Source of the DNA: Bacteroidales bacterium
Lineage (GTDB): Bacteria; Bacteroidota; Bacteroidia; Bacteroidales; UBA932
Assembly: GCA_017553545.1 (NCBI GenBank)
Contig: JAFZKT010000078.1
Span: 1 to 40,527, forward strand
Direction: 5' to 3'
DNA length: 40,527 nucleotides
Translations under genes and position numbers: made by a program
Shown: piece by piece, positions 15,838 to 23,626 of the stretch
Layout of the letters: each line of letters opens with the position of its first letter
Position numbering within the stretch: the stretch's first letter is position 1
Notes under the pieces: generated by a model
Databases searched by the model: none
Seen by the model: the letters and a program-made list of their open reading frames with translations, nothing else
What the model was told of the DNA's origin: nothing

Positions 15838-17355
15838 ATGAAAAGATTCTTTATCTCGGCGCTTATCGTAATTTCGGCGATAATCGCGCTGTCTGCCTGC
15901 GGAAGGTCTGCCAGTGTCAAAGCTATTCCGGACGACACCTTCTTCGCAGTGAAAATCGCTCCGGGAAAACTGATTGACCAGGCAGGTATTCAGGGGAACA
16001 AGGATTTGCTGAAGATTCTTGACCAGAGTTTAGGCAAGGAAGAATACGCTATGGTCAAGAAGATCGTCGAGGATCCGTCCAGCACCGGCGTGAAGGTAAA
16101 GGATGAGATAGTCCTTGCCGTCACTCCGGATTATCCGCTCCTGATCATTCCGCTTTCCTCGGCGGACGATTTCGCTAATTTCCTAAAAAAGACAGAAGTG
16201 ACCGTCCATAACGGGAAGGACGAAATCCTGTATTATGTCGGCGGGGATGACCCCGACTATGTCCAGGGAATCCTGATGAAAAATCTGGCGGTAATGTCCC
16301 TTGATCGTTACGCGGAGGCTACCGAACTCAAGGAAGCCGTCAGCGGTGAGGTGAACATTAAAGATGACGCCTTTGACAAGTTTGCTTCTACAAGCGATCC
16401 TTTTGCATTCTGGTTCAGCATGGATGCGCTTGCCAATATGCCCAAGAAGAGCAGAATGTACGATTCTGATTTTCGGGAGCTCAAGGCTCTTGGAAATTCC
16501 AGCGTTTTTGGCGGTATCAAGTCTGAAAAGGGAGAGGCTACGCTCTATGTGAGACCCTACCTCGACAAGGACCTCATGGATGATATGATGGCCGATGTTT
16601 CCTTAAAGGATCTCATTGTCAGCGGCTCCGACAAGTATTTCAAATATATGCCGGAGAATCCGCTTTTCGTCATCAATGGCGCAATGCCCGATTTAAAGAA
16701 AATCCTGGAGAACCCGCAATTCGGCTATCAATTTGAAGAGGCCCTTGATGAACTCGGCCTGTCAAAAAACGACGTGAAAAAGATGGGGGGAGGCACATTT
16801 ACACTGGCGGGCAATGCCAAGGACGTGGAGATACGTTCGTCCTATTATTCCGATACGCCCGATTTTCATGCCGATCCGTCCTTTGCGATGGCCATCGAGT
16901 GTGATGAAAAGGTTTTCCGCACAATTGCCAACAAAGTGGATTTGCCGAAACAAAATGGCGCTTATTACATTGAGGTCGATCCGTCCGGTTATTTTTTCTA
17001 TGAAGACGGTGCTATAATCTTCATGACCGAGGATCTCTACAGGAAGAGCAGGGGGAGTGAACTTCCCGATAATCTTGCCGGCAATTCCCTTCGGAAGAAA
17101 GTCGCCGATTACGGCATGCTCCTTAATTTCCAGGCGCCGGAAGTAAAGAAACTTGTAAAAGCCTTACTTGAAAGAGAGTATCTCCCGTCCGCGGTAGTGA
17201 AGCTGGTCTCCAATTTCTTCGCCGATCTGGATGTCGCGACGCTCGAAGTCACGTCCAAGCCTGAAATCCGCGTGACAATCAAGTCCAACTCCCGGGAATA
17301 TTTCCCCAAGCTGATAGTGGACATGATTCTTGCCGCGGGTAAGGCAATGAATTAA
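15838..17355 (+). CDS. Lipoprotein, DUF4836-like
   Basis: The 505-residue product carries a lipoprotein signal (lipobox LSAC, Cys21) and the layout of the Bacteroidetes DUF4836 family: an N-terminal IPDDTFFAVKIAPGKLIDQAG segment, a middle with FAFWFSMDALANMPKK, and a C-terminal half with repeated beta-alpha units. That family assignment is from memory of its features, and its function is not known. It would be anchored in the inner or outer membrane facing the periplasm. It heads an operon whose next gene (ABC ATPase) starts 3 bases after its stop, so it is probably a partner of that transporter. The codon use is somewhat richer in AT than that of the neighbours. The ATG at 15838 is favoured because an upstream in-frame GTG (15814) is the last base of the promoter box. 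Confidence 0.8.
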   Translation: MKRFFISALIVISAIIALSACGRSASVKAIPDDTFFAVKIAPGKLIDQAGIQGNKDLLKILDQSLGKEEYAMVKKIVEDPSSTGVKVKDEIVLAVTPDYPLLIIPLSSADDFANFLKKTEVTVHNGKDEILYYVGGDDPDYVQGILMKNLAVMSLDRYAEATELKEAVSGEVNIKDDAFDKFASTSDPFAFWFSMDALANMPKKSRMYDSDFRELKALGNSSVFGGIKSEKGEATLYVRPYLDKDLMDDMMADVSLKDLIVSGSDKYFKYMPENPLFVINGAMPDLKKILENPQFGYQFEEALDELGLSKNDVKKMGGGTFTLAGNAKDVEIRSSYYSDTPDFHADPSFAMAIECDEKVFRTIANKVDLPKQNGAYYIEVDPSGYFFYEDGAIIFMTEDLYRKSRGSELPDNLAGNSLRKKVADYGMLLNFQAPEVKKLVKALLEREYLPSAVVKLVSNFFADLDVATLEVTSKPEIRVTIKSNSREYFPKLIVDMILAAGKAMN

Positions 17356-17358
17356 CCC

Positions 17359-18006
17359 ATGCGGGAAATATCCCTCAAGAAGGTCATTCCCTCCTTTTTG
17401 GAGGAGCTCAATCCCCTGGACTTCCACAGTGAAGTCTGGGGGAATGAGATTTCTTTCCGGAAGGGCGGGTCCTATCTGATCAAAGCGGCCTCGGGGCGTG
17501 GCAAGACGACGCTTCTGGGTGAGCTGATAGGGTTAAGGACAGACTATACGGGCGATATTCTCTTCGATGGAGAAAAGGTTTTCGGCTTTTCGCACAACAG
17601 GTGGGCGGCCGTCCGGAGTGCGTCTTTCTCCACCATGTTTCAGGATCTGCTTCTCTTCGACGAGCTTACCCCCCTGGAGAATGTCCGTATCAAGCCCATG
17701 GCCCGCGCCGTTTCCGATACGGAGGTCCGGGAGATGCTCGGGCGTCTTGGGATTGGCAATAAGGCCAATGTAAAGGTGCGTCGGCTCTCCTTCGGGCAGA
17801 AGCAACGGGTGGCGTTTGTCCGGATGCTCTGCCAGGATGCGGATTTTCTTCTGATGGATGAGCCTGTGAGCCATCTGGATGCGGCCAATTGTGAGATTAT
17901 GGCCGCGATGCTGGCCGAACGGGTGGGGAAGGACGGAGCCGGGGTGATAATCACCTCCATCGGCCGGGATCTTCCTTACAATTATGACAAGGAGATTCAT
18001 CTATGA
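17359..18006 (+). CDS. ABC transporter ATP-binding protein (FtsE/LolD-type) with altered motifs
   Basis: The 215-residue protein has the layout of a short MacB/FtsE/LolD-type ATPase: Walker A AASGRGKTT (43-51), Q-loop Gln95 in TMFQD, signature LSFGQKQR (143-150), Walker B FLLMDE (163-168) and D-loop SHLD. Three positions differ from consensus: the first Gly of Walker A is Ala, the second Gly of LSGGQ is Phe, and the H-loop His is Ser200 (ITSIGRDL in place of xTHxxxL). The Lys-Thr of Walker A and the Walker B Glu remain, so ATP binding is likely while hydrolysis may be slow. It lies between the lipoprotein gene (3-base gap) and the permease gene (4-base overlap). Confidence 0.85.
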   Translation: MREISLKKVIPSFLEELNPLDFHSEVWGNEISFRKGGSYLIKAASGRGKTTLLGELIGLRTDYTGDILFDGEKVFGFSHNRWAAVRSASFSTMFQDLLLFDELTPLENVRIKPMARAVSDTEVREMLGRLGIGNKANVKVRRLSFGQKQRVAFVRMLCQDADFLLMDEPVSHLDAANCEIMAAMLAERVGKDGAGVIITSIGRDLPYNYDKEIHL

Positions 18007-19217
18007 AACGGCTGTTATACAAGGTACTCCTTGCGAAATTGAGCCCGCTGCAATTTGCGGGATTCGTCCTGGCCAATATCATAGGGGCCACGATTATCTT
18101 GCTCGGTGTCCGGGCCTATGCGGATTTTTCGGCCACCATGGAGGACCCCGAGGGTGCCATTGCCAATAATTATCTTGTCATCGCCCCTTCGGTGACGGCC
18201 GTAACTACCGCCCTGCAGGCCACCGGCATGCAGTCTCATCCCAATACCATCTCCCAAGAAGAGGTGGAAGCCATTTCCGCCCATCCCGGAGTGGAATCGG
18301 CCGGCGTATTCCGCAGCGCCAATTTCCAGGTGAACGCATCCTTTGTCCTGGGCGGGAATGCCTGGGAAACGGTGATGTTCGTGGAATCCGTCCCCGACGA
18401 ATTCCTGGACCTCAATCTGGAGGACTGGACGGCCGACCTGGACGGCTCCGTTGTCCCCATCGTCCTTCCCCGGCCTTACCTGAACGTGCTCAATTATGCG
18501 GTGTCGGCCTCACGCGGGGATATCCCGCAGATTGGGGAGTCCCTGGTCACGGCCGTTCCCATGACCCTGGAATTCAGGGGGAACCATCACACCGGGTACT
18601 ACAGGGCCAGGGTGGTGGGTTTCACCGACAGAATCAACACAATCCTGGTTCCGGACGATTTCCTGGCCGCCGCCACCGAAGTGTATTCCGAGCCAGGGAC
18701 GGTGCCGCCGGTCAACAGGATGATCATCAAGCCGAACGGCAAGGATGACGACGGCCTTCTGCGTTACCTGGCGGACAACGGCTACAAGTTCGACGGGGCC
18801 GACACAGATTCGTTCAAGGTGGTCACCCTGGCAAAGGGGATAGCTGTATTCGCCATCATCCAGGGCCTTCTGATTTCGCTGCTCGCCTTCTTCCTGCTGG
18901 TGGTCAGCATCCACCTCCTGATTGAAAAGAACCGTGAAAAGAACGCCACGCTGCTCACCCTCGGCTATACCCGCAAGGCCATAAGCCGTCCGTACATCGT
19001 GGCCTCCATGACCCTGAATGCCGTGTCGCTCGCGCTGGCGACGGTGCTCTCAGTGTGGCTGTACCGTTATTTCGAGGGAATCCTCGTCAGTTATAATCCG
19101 GACTTCGAGGGCATCGGCCCGGGCGTCACCCTCTCCGTTGCCGCCGTCCTGTTTTTTGTCTTCTCCGGAATCCATTATCTTCTGGTCAGAAGTCAAGTCA
19201 AGGACGTTGCGTCGTAA
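18003..19217 (+). CDS. FtsX/MacB-type ABC permease
   Basis: The 404-residue protein has one membrane helix near the N-terminus (about 17-41), a large extracytoplasmic domain (about 42-275) and three C-terminal helices (about 280-305, 328-352, 376-397), which is the topology of MacB/LolC/FtsX permeases. The sequence IHLLIEKNREKNATLLTLGYTRKAI at the second helix resembles the cytoplasmic coupling segment of the FtsX domain. It overlaps the ATPase gene by 4 bases. Such transporters move signals or lipoproteins rather than small solutes: FtsEX controls M23 hydrolases, LolCDE extracts lipoproteins, and MacAB exports peptides. Two M23 peptidase genes are transcribed divergently 1.9 kb upstream, so an FtsEX-like role is an attractive inference. 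Confidence 0.88.
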   Translation: MKRLLYKVLLAKLSPLQFAGFVLANIIGATIILLGVRAYADFSATMEDPEGAIANNYLVIAPSVTAVTTALQATGMQSHPNTISQEEVEAISAHPGVESAGVFRSANFQVNASFVLGGNAWETVMFVESVPDEFLDLNLEDWTADLDGSVVPIVLPRPYLNVLNYAVSASRGDIPQIGESLVTAVPMTLEFRGNHHTGYYRARVVGFTDRINTILVPDDFLAAATEVYSEPGTVPPVNRMIIKPNGKDDDGLLRYLADNGYKFDGADTDSFKVVTLAKGIAVFAIIQGLLISLLAFFLLVVSIHLLIEKNREKNATLLTLGYTRKAISRPYIVASMTLNAVSLALATVLSVWLYRYFEGILVSYNPDFEGIGPGVTLSVAAVLFFVFSGIHYLLVRSQVKDVAS

Positions 19218-19727
19218 TTGTATCTTTTCATAAATATCGTGACCTTTGCTGTGGCCGGTGCCCAGGTGCGCTATCGCGGCAGCATCGAGTTGGATCTTGG
19301 CAGCGGGATTGCCCGTGATTATGAAGGAGAACCCTATGGTGAGCAGCACGCCATAATGCCAGTAACCGTCCACGGTATCGAGATCAACGAAAGATGGACG
19401 GTGGGACTCGGCGTGGGAATAGGCCCCTCAATGCTATATACGCAGGAGATTGGTGATATAACGTTTTCCCCCGTCATCAGTTATTTTCTTCACGTGGATT
19501 ATGCTTTCTTGAAAGAGCATAAATGGCGTCCCTATGTGGCCGCAAGGCTTGGTTCGCTGGTTTCCGATGCCGGGTCTTCCGTTACCTTTTTAATCCCTGC
19601 GTTCGGCGCCGGCGTAAGGCTCAGCAATCGCTGGAATTTCGGTATGATGTACCGCAATTGCCGGGTGTTAGAGTTGGCCGCCAATAACTGGCACATCGTC
19701 TCCCTCCAGTTCGCCTGGCGCTTTTAA
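19218..19727 (+). CDS. Outer-membrane beta-barrel-like protein with uncertain 5' end
   Basis: About 165 residues follow from a TTG directly after the permease stop. The body looks like a small outer-membrane beta-barrel: alternating residues (WTVGLGVGIGPSMLYTQEIG, WRPYVAARLGSLVSDAG) and a C-terminal Phe (SLQFAWRF). The front does not fit a normal gene: the only possible starts are TTG or internal GTG codons, and the presumed signal peptide (INIVTFAVAGAQV) lacks a positive N-region. A near-identical 34-base stretch coding IVTFAVASAQV occurs at 22161-22194 with nothing behind it. Three of the four base differences are silent, showing both once coded for the same kind of signal peptide. I read this gene as possibly 5'-truncated by rearrangement, kept or decaying. 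No family name is offered. Confidence 0.5.
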   Translation: MYLFINIVTFAVAGAQVRYRGSIELDLGSGIARDYEGEPYGEQHAIMPVTVHGIEINERWTVGLGVGIGPSMLYTQEIGDITFSPVISYFLHVDYAFLKEHKWRPYVAARLGSLVSDAGSSVTFLIPAFGAGVRLSNRWNFGMMYRNCRVLELAANNWHIVSLQFAWRF

Positions 19728-19734
19728 AAAGAAG

Positions 19735-19785
19735 AAACAGCGCCAGTCCCGTCCCGAAGATGAGCGCCCTGGACTGTGTGTTCTA
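19735..19785 (-). pseudogene. Remnant of a second M23 gene (5' coding fragment)
   Basis: AAACAGCGCCAG followed by (C/T)CCCGT(T/C)CC(A/G)AAGATGAG matches 15584-15613 of the intact M23 gene; all three base differences are silent in the frame LIFGTGLALF. Further right, CCTGGACTGTGTGTT resembles 15661-15675, the codons for HAVQ near the M23 start. The ~45 bases between are missing, which breaks the frame. So this is a dead 5' end of an M23 paralogue, squeezed between the barrel gene and the end of the WG-repeat gene. Confidence 0.6.
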
Positions 19786-19788
19786 TTT

Positions 19789-22110
19789 CTATTTATTGAA
19801 CGTCATATCCCAGTCGGTCTGCAGACCGGCCATGGAATTGAGCAGTTCTTTCACCAGGGAGTCATAGTTGTCCTTGTCCCAGCTCTTCGGCGGGGCCCAC
19901 TGCATCTGACGCTTGGGGCCGGGTTTGAAATGCAGTCCCCTGAAGAGTTCGCCGGGGATGCTGGTATCCTCGTTTACAGACATAAAACCGTCGCTCTGTT
20001 TTGTGGCGGGATAGTTGTCGGAGAGGATCCAACCCCTCTGCGGATGGAAGCGCTCCAGGTCCCCGAAGACGCATTCGCCGGTGGCGGGGTCAAACGACGT
20101 GAGTTCCACGCGGTATCGGCCCCGGGAGAGGCTGCCCCAGGTCCGGTATCCCATCATCAGTTCGATGAAGAGGGCCGCCATCGGGTCTTCCTTGCCCAGA
20201 GAGATGCCGCTCACGAGCCACTGGCCGCCGTCCATCACCAGGTACTGCCTGTCGCCGTCTTTGATGATGCCGGAAACCCTCATGGGCACGAAGAACATCT
20301 TGCAGGAAAGGGTGGACTGCTTGCCGTTCACCTTCTGCTTGACGGTAATTACTTCTTCGCCGTCCAACATACAGGAGAAGATGCCGGAGGTGTTCTTTCC
20401 ATAAGGGGAATCGATATCTTTCCCGGCGCTCAGTTCCATATAGGCATCATAGACCAGGTGGTATTCGCCGTTGTTTACGGAAATATCCTGATGAGCGCTG
20501 AACGTGCCGGTGTTTTTCACTTCCTCAATCTCATCCTGCTTCACGAAATATCCCACCACCGACACATCCTTGCCCCCGATGGTAAACTCGCCGGCTTCGC
20601 TCATTTCCACGCCCTGGGTTTCGCACTGGAAGCCCGTGAAGGCCCATTTTTCGTTCGGGGTGGCGTTCAGTTTCACATTGTCCCCCTTGTAATACTGTCC
20701 GCCGCCTTTCACGCTGCCGCCTTCTGCCGGTTCTGCCCGAACGGTCACGGTGTAGGCCTGCCTGGCGGTATTTTTGGGGCCGATGGGGGGGTCCTTTATG
20801 GGGTCGATGGGGAAGGGAGGGCCGGGTTGGGGGTCCCGGGGTTTTATGGGCTGGGGATTGTTCGGATCTTTTCCGACTTCCTTCAAATCGCGGTTCCAGC
20901 CGAACACAATCACGAATTCCCCGTCCAGATTGATAAAGCCCTCATATTTGTCGCCGTTATGCCGGAGCGAGGCCTTGGCATAGCCGCTGTTGGAGAAATC
21001 CTCGATTTCATAATCGTTGGGCCGATTGCCGTCCACGCCATAATGCCGGATGAGGACGGTGCCGTCCGGCTTGATTACCTTCTTGCCGCTGGAGGTGGCT
21101 ACGCCCAGGTCGTTGAAGTCCGGCTTGTGGCCGTTGTAGTCCCATTCCACGAAGATGGCATCGGCCTTTCCTACCTGCTTAAGGGATTTGTCCATCACCC
21201 AGGTGGTGCCGGAATAATAGTCCGAACTCACGTTGTAGAACGCATAGCCTCCGTAGAACGAGCTGCCGTCTTCAATCTCTCCCAGTTTTTCCCCCTTGGT
21301 ATTGTAATAGGTCATTGAGCTGTAGCCGCTCACACCGATGATGCCGTCGTGCACATCGCTCACGGACTGGGTGTTGGACGCGCTCCAGTTGGGCTCAAAA
21401 GCTTTGTTTCCCTTTTTGTCGATGAAATAGACCGAGCCGCTTTCCTTCACGATGGCATATCCCTCGCTGAACGAGCGGCATTCGTCGAACTTTGCGGGAA
21501 TCACCAGTTTGCCATTCGCATCGATGAAGCCCCATTTCCCGCCCCACGACGATGCGGGGTCGCACCAGGCGCGAAGACCCTCCTTCAGCGGCGGAACCGT
21601 GTAGTTCTCTCCGCAGAAAGTCATGGGCTTGGAGGTGAGATCTCCGTAAACCCTTTCGCCTTTGGTGTTGATGTAAACGAACTCTTTCTTGAATCCGGCA
21701 TTCCGGCCGATAAGAGCCACGCCATCCACGAAATTCGTGGCGGGGGCGGTCCATTCCGCGGCCAGTTCCTTCACGGAACCGTCCTGGTACAGGATGTATT
21801 GCTGGGGATTGTCGTAGGTGCTGCCCTTGGCGTACATAATCACCGCGCCTTCCCGCATCTGGGGCCAGCGGCTGCCCTGAACGGTATAGTCATAGCCGAA
21901 GATGCATCGGCCTTCCACATTGTAGAACGCATAGTTCTGGCCGGACTTCACGGTCCAGGCGTCGTCGATCAGATTGCCTACAGTGGCATATTCCGGCAGG
22001 GGGACAAACTTCGTCCTCTGTGTGAGCACCAGCGGTTTGGGCTCTTGCGGTGCCGCCATGGCCGACAGCGAAGCGCAGACAAACAGAATGGGGAGGAGTT
22101 TTGTTCTCAT
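19789..22110 (-). CDS. Exported WG-repeat protein
   Basis: The 773-residue protein has a signal peptide (MRTKLLPILFVCASLSAMAA) and about 400 residues of WG-type repeats, best seen in KWGFIDANGKLVIPAKFDEC and GSVYFIDKKGNKAFEP, with looser copies such as KYEGFINLDGEFVIVF. A Pro-rich linker (PQPIKPRDPQPGPPFPIDPI and on) leads to a bacterial-repeat (InlB B-repeat-like) domain (TVTVRAEPAEGGSVKGGG, WAFTGFQCE) and a C-terminal beta-rich region of about 240 residues. WG-repeat proteins bind ligands or partners; the role here is unknown. The start is the ATG at 22110, because an in-frame ATG further up (22140) lies upstream of the promoter box. It uses a promoter almost identical to that of the M23 pair, with the M23 remnant at its 3' end, so it seems to have been inserted between an old M23 gene and its promoter. 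Confidence 0.85.
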   Translation of the reverse strand: MRTKLLPILFVCASLSAMAAPQEPKPLVLTQRTKFVPLPEYATVGNLIDDAWTVKSGQNYAFYNVEGRCIFGYDYTVQGSRWPQMREGAVIMYAKGSTYDNPQQYILYQDGSVKELAAEWTAPATNFVDGVALIGRNAGFKKEFVYINTKGERVYGDLTSKPMTFCGENYTVPPLKEGLRAWCDPASSWGGKWGFIDANGKLVIPAKFDECRSFSEGYAIVKESGSVYFIDKKGNKAFEPNWSASNTQSVSDVHDGIIGVSGYSSMTYYNTKGEKLGEIEDGSSFYGGYAFYNVSSDYYSGTTWVMDKSLKQVGKADAIFVEWDYNGHKPDFNDLGVATSSGKKVIKPDGTVLIRHYGVDGNRPNDYEIEDFSNSGYAKASLRHNGDKYEGFINLDGEFVIVFGWNRDLKEVGKDPNNPQPIKPRDPQPGPPFPIDPIKDPPIGPKNTARQAYTVTVRAEPAEGGSVKGGGQYYKGDNVKLNATPNEKWAFTGFQCETQGVEMSEAGEFTIGGKDVSVVGYFVKQDEIEEVKNTGTFSAHQDISVNNGEYHLVYDAYMELSAGKDIDSPYGKNTSGIFSCMLDGEEVITVKQKVNGKQSTLSCKMFFVPMRVSGIIKDGDRQYLVMDGGQWLVSGISLGKEDPMAALFIELMMGYRTWGSLSRGRYRVELTSFDPATGECVFGDLERFHPQRGWILSDNYPATKQSDGFMSVNEDTSIPGELFRGLHFKPGPKRQMQWAPPKSWDKDNYDSLVKELLNSMAGLQTDWDMTFNK

Positions 22111-22128
22111 AATGCGCAGTGTTTTTCG

Positions 22129-22160
22129 CAATATTAGCAATTATTTGCTAAACATACAAA
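22129..22160 (-). promoter_or_regulatory. Duplicate of the M23 promoter in front of the WG-repeat gene
   Basis: Minus-strand TTTG (22157-22160), 20 bases, TAATATTG (22129-22136). The block from about 22119 to 22160 matches 15720-15762 with only a few differences. The start codon at 22110 is 18 bases downstream of the box. Confidence 0.65.
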
Positions 22161-22250
22161 TCGTGACATTCGCCGTGGCCAGTGCCCAGGTGCAAGAACA
22201 GGCTCCAGCGCACCCGGGCCCTCCGGCGAGGAGTACGGAAGCAGATTAAT
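22161..22250 (+). pseudogene. Remnant of a barrel-protein signal peptide
   Basis: Bases 22161-22194 code IVTFAVASAQV and align with the beginning of the barrel-like gene (from about 19239) with four differences, three of them silent. The sequence that follows (QEQAPAHPGPPARSTEAD then stop) shows no likeness to the barrel. There is no start codon in a suitable place. The rest of the gap to 22330 shows only the promoter of the next gene. Confidence 0.4.
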
Positions 22251-22299
22251 AAACATCGGAAATATTCACATCGGACGGTTCAGTGTATCAAATAATGAG

Positions 22300-22307
22300 T
22301 ATCTTTG
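22300..22307 (+). promoter_or_regulatory. -7 box of the FISUMP gene
   Basis: TATCTTTG, a perfect TAnnTTTG, ends 23 bases before the ATG at 22331. No TTTG element is seen at the expected distance. Confidence 0.5.
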
Positions 22308-22330
22308 AAAGCAAAAGACAATTACGACAT

Positions 22331-23581
22331 ATGAAACGACTAATCACTTTCCTTTCGACCCTTTCCATTCTTGCCGCGGTGTCGGCCGCCGCCGCAAATG
22401 AAAAAGTTGCTGCAGTTGATTTGGGCCTTTCCGTAAAATGGGCCAATTGTAACCTGGGCGCAACAGCGCCGGAAAAATATGGAGATTATTACGCCTGGGG
22501 CGAGACGGCGCCCAAACAGGAATATAACTGGGAGACCTATAAATGGTGCAATGGATCGTATGACTCTTTGACCAAATATAACACAAACAGGTCATACGGA
22601 AGAGTGGATTATAAAACGGTATTGGATCCGAAGGATGATGCCGCCCGTGTCAGACTCGGCGGCAGATGGCGCATTCCTACCGATGATGAGTGGAAGGAAC
22701 TGATAGAGAATTGCACCTGGACGTTGACAACACAGGGAGCTAGTTACGGGTACAAGGTAACTAGTGAGATTAATGGCAAAAGTATCTTCCTTCCTGCCGC
22801 GTTCTTCCTGCTCTCCACCGACCTCGACTTTGGTTACTACGGTTGCGACGGTAACTACTGGTCTTCTTCCCTCAATACGGACGATCCGAGCTACGCGTGG
22901 GGCGTAAGTTTCGATTCCGACCATGTCTACATGGCCAGCTTCGTCCGTTACCACGGGTTCTCAGTCCGTCCCGTTTTAGATCCTGATCCTGCCCCAGTTG
23001 AAAAATTAACTGCAGTTGATTTGGGTCTTTCTGTAAAATGGGCCAATTGTAACTTGGGTGCAACAACGCCAAAAGAATACGGAGATTACTATGCGTGGGG
23101 CGAGACGGCGCCTAAACAGGAATATAGCTTTAAGACCTATAAATGGTGTGATGGATCGTATGAATCTTTAACCAGATATAATACAAAAAGCACATATGGG
23201 ACCGCAGACAACAAAACGGTGCTTGATTTGGAAGACGATGTTGTCCGGGTTGAACTCGGTGGCAAATGGCGAATGCCCACAGATGAGGAATGGACAGAGT
23301 TGCGGACCAATTGTACATGGACTTGGACAAGCCAAAGCGGCATAAACGGGTATATGGTGACTAGTCGGATTAATGGGAAAAGCATATTCCTTCCCGCCGC
23401 TGGCAACATTTGTGATACCATGCTCCTCGGTGGTGCGGGTTACAGCGGCTGCTACTGGTCTTCTTCCCTCTATACGGACGTCCCGTACTGCGCGTGGTAC
23501 GTAAGATTCGATTCCGACGATGTCGGCAGGAGCCACAACGGCCGTTCCCTTGGGCAATCTGTCCGTCCCGTCACAGAATAA
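22331..23581 (+). CDS. Secreted protein of two FISUMP (Fib_succ_major-type) domains with hypervariable ends
   Basis: The 416-residue product has a signal peptide (MKRLITFLSTLSILAAVSAA) and two near-identical domains of ~190 residues, offset by 600 bases. Each begins AVDLGLSVKWANCNLGAT, continues with YGDYYAWGETAPKQEY, RWRIPTDDEW or KWRMPTDEEW, and INGKSIFLPAA, and ends with YWSSSL ... SVRPV. This is the Fibrobacter-succinogenes-major-paralogue type common in Bacteroidales surface proteins, thought to have a C-type-lectin or formylglycine-enzyme-like fold. The domains match closely, with mainly silent changes, up to the LPAA motif. After that (22800-22974 and 23400-23572) they differ at many codons in the first two bases while the third base stays the same. 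That is the pattern left by adenine-directed mutagenic reverse transcription of AAC codons. No template repeat or reverse transcriptase gene was found in the window. The ATG at 22331 starts the signal peptide; an earlier in-frame ATG lies before the promoter box. Confidence 0.88.
   Translation: MKRLITFLSTLSILAAVSAAAANEKVAAVDLGLSVKWANCNLGATAPEKYGDYYAWGETAPKQEYNWETYKWCNGSYDSLTKYNTNRSYGRVDYKTVLDPKDDAARVRLGGRWRIPTDDEWKELIENCTWTLTTQGASYGYKVTSEINGKSIFLPAAFFLLSTDLDFGYYGCDGNYWSSSLNTDDPSYAWGVSFDSDHVYMASFVRYHGFSVRPVLDPDPAPVEKLTAVDLGLSVKWANCNLGATTPKEYGDYYAWGETAPKQEYSFKTYKWCDGSYESLTRYNTKSTYGTADNKTVLDLEDDVVRVELGGKWRMPTDEEWTELRTNCTWTWTSQSGINGYMVTSRINGKSIFLPAAGNICDTMLLGGAGYSGCYWSSSLYTDVPYCAWYVRFDSDDVGRSHNGRSLGQSVRPVTE
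22411..23574 (+). repeat. Tandem duplication of ~600 bp inside the FISUMP gene
   Basis: Unit 1 begins at 22411 and unit 2 at 23011, both with TGCAGTTGATTTGGG. They stay collinear (a single 3-base length difference) to the SVRPV codons. Identity is high in the first ~390 bases and drops in the last ~175. Confidence 0.9.
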
Positions 23582-23626
23582 AGATTTGCCAGGGCTTTGC
23601 CCAGCAAGCCTGCGGATTACGCGTAA

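Noticed and set aside
22283-22330. Earlier ATG for the FISUMP gene at 22283
   Set aside because: It lies upstream of the promoter box at 22300-22307 and would hide the signal peptide that begins at 22331.
22331-23581. A full diversity-generating retroelement cassette in the window
   Set aside because: No reverse transcriptase open frame and no third copy of the YWSSS-coding flank (TACTGGTCTTCTTCC) were found, so only the target-like gene can be claimed.
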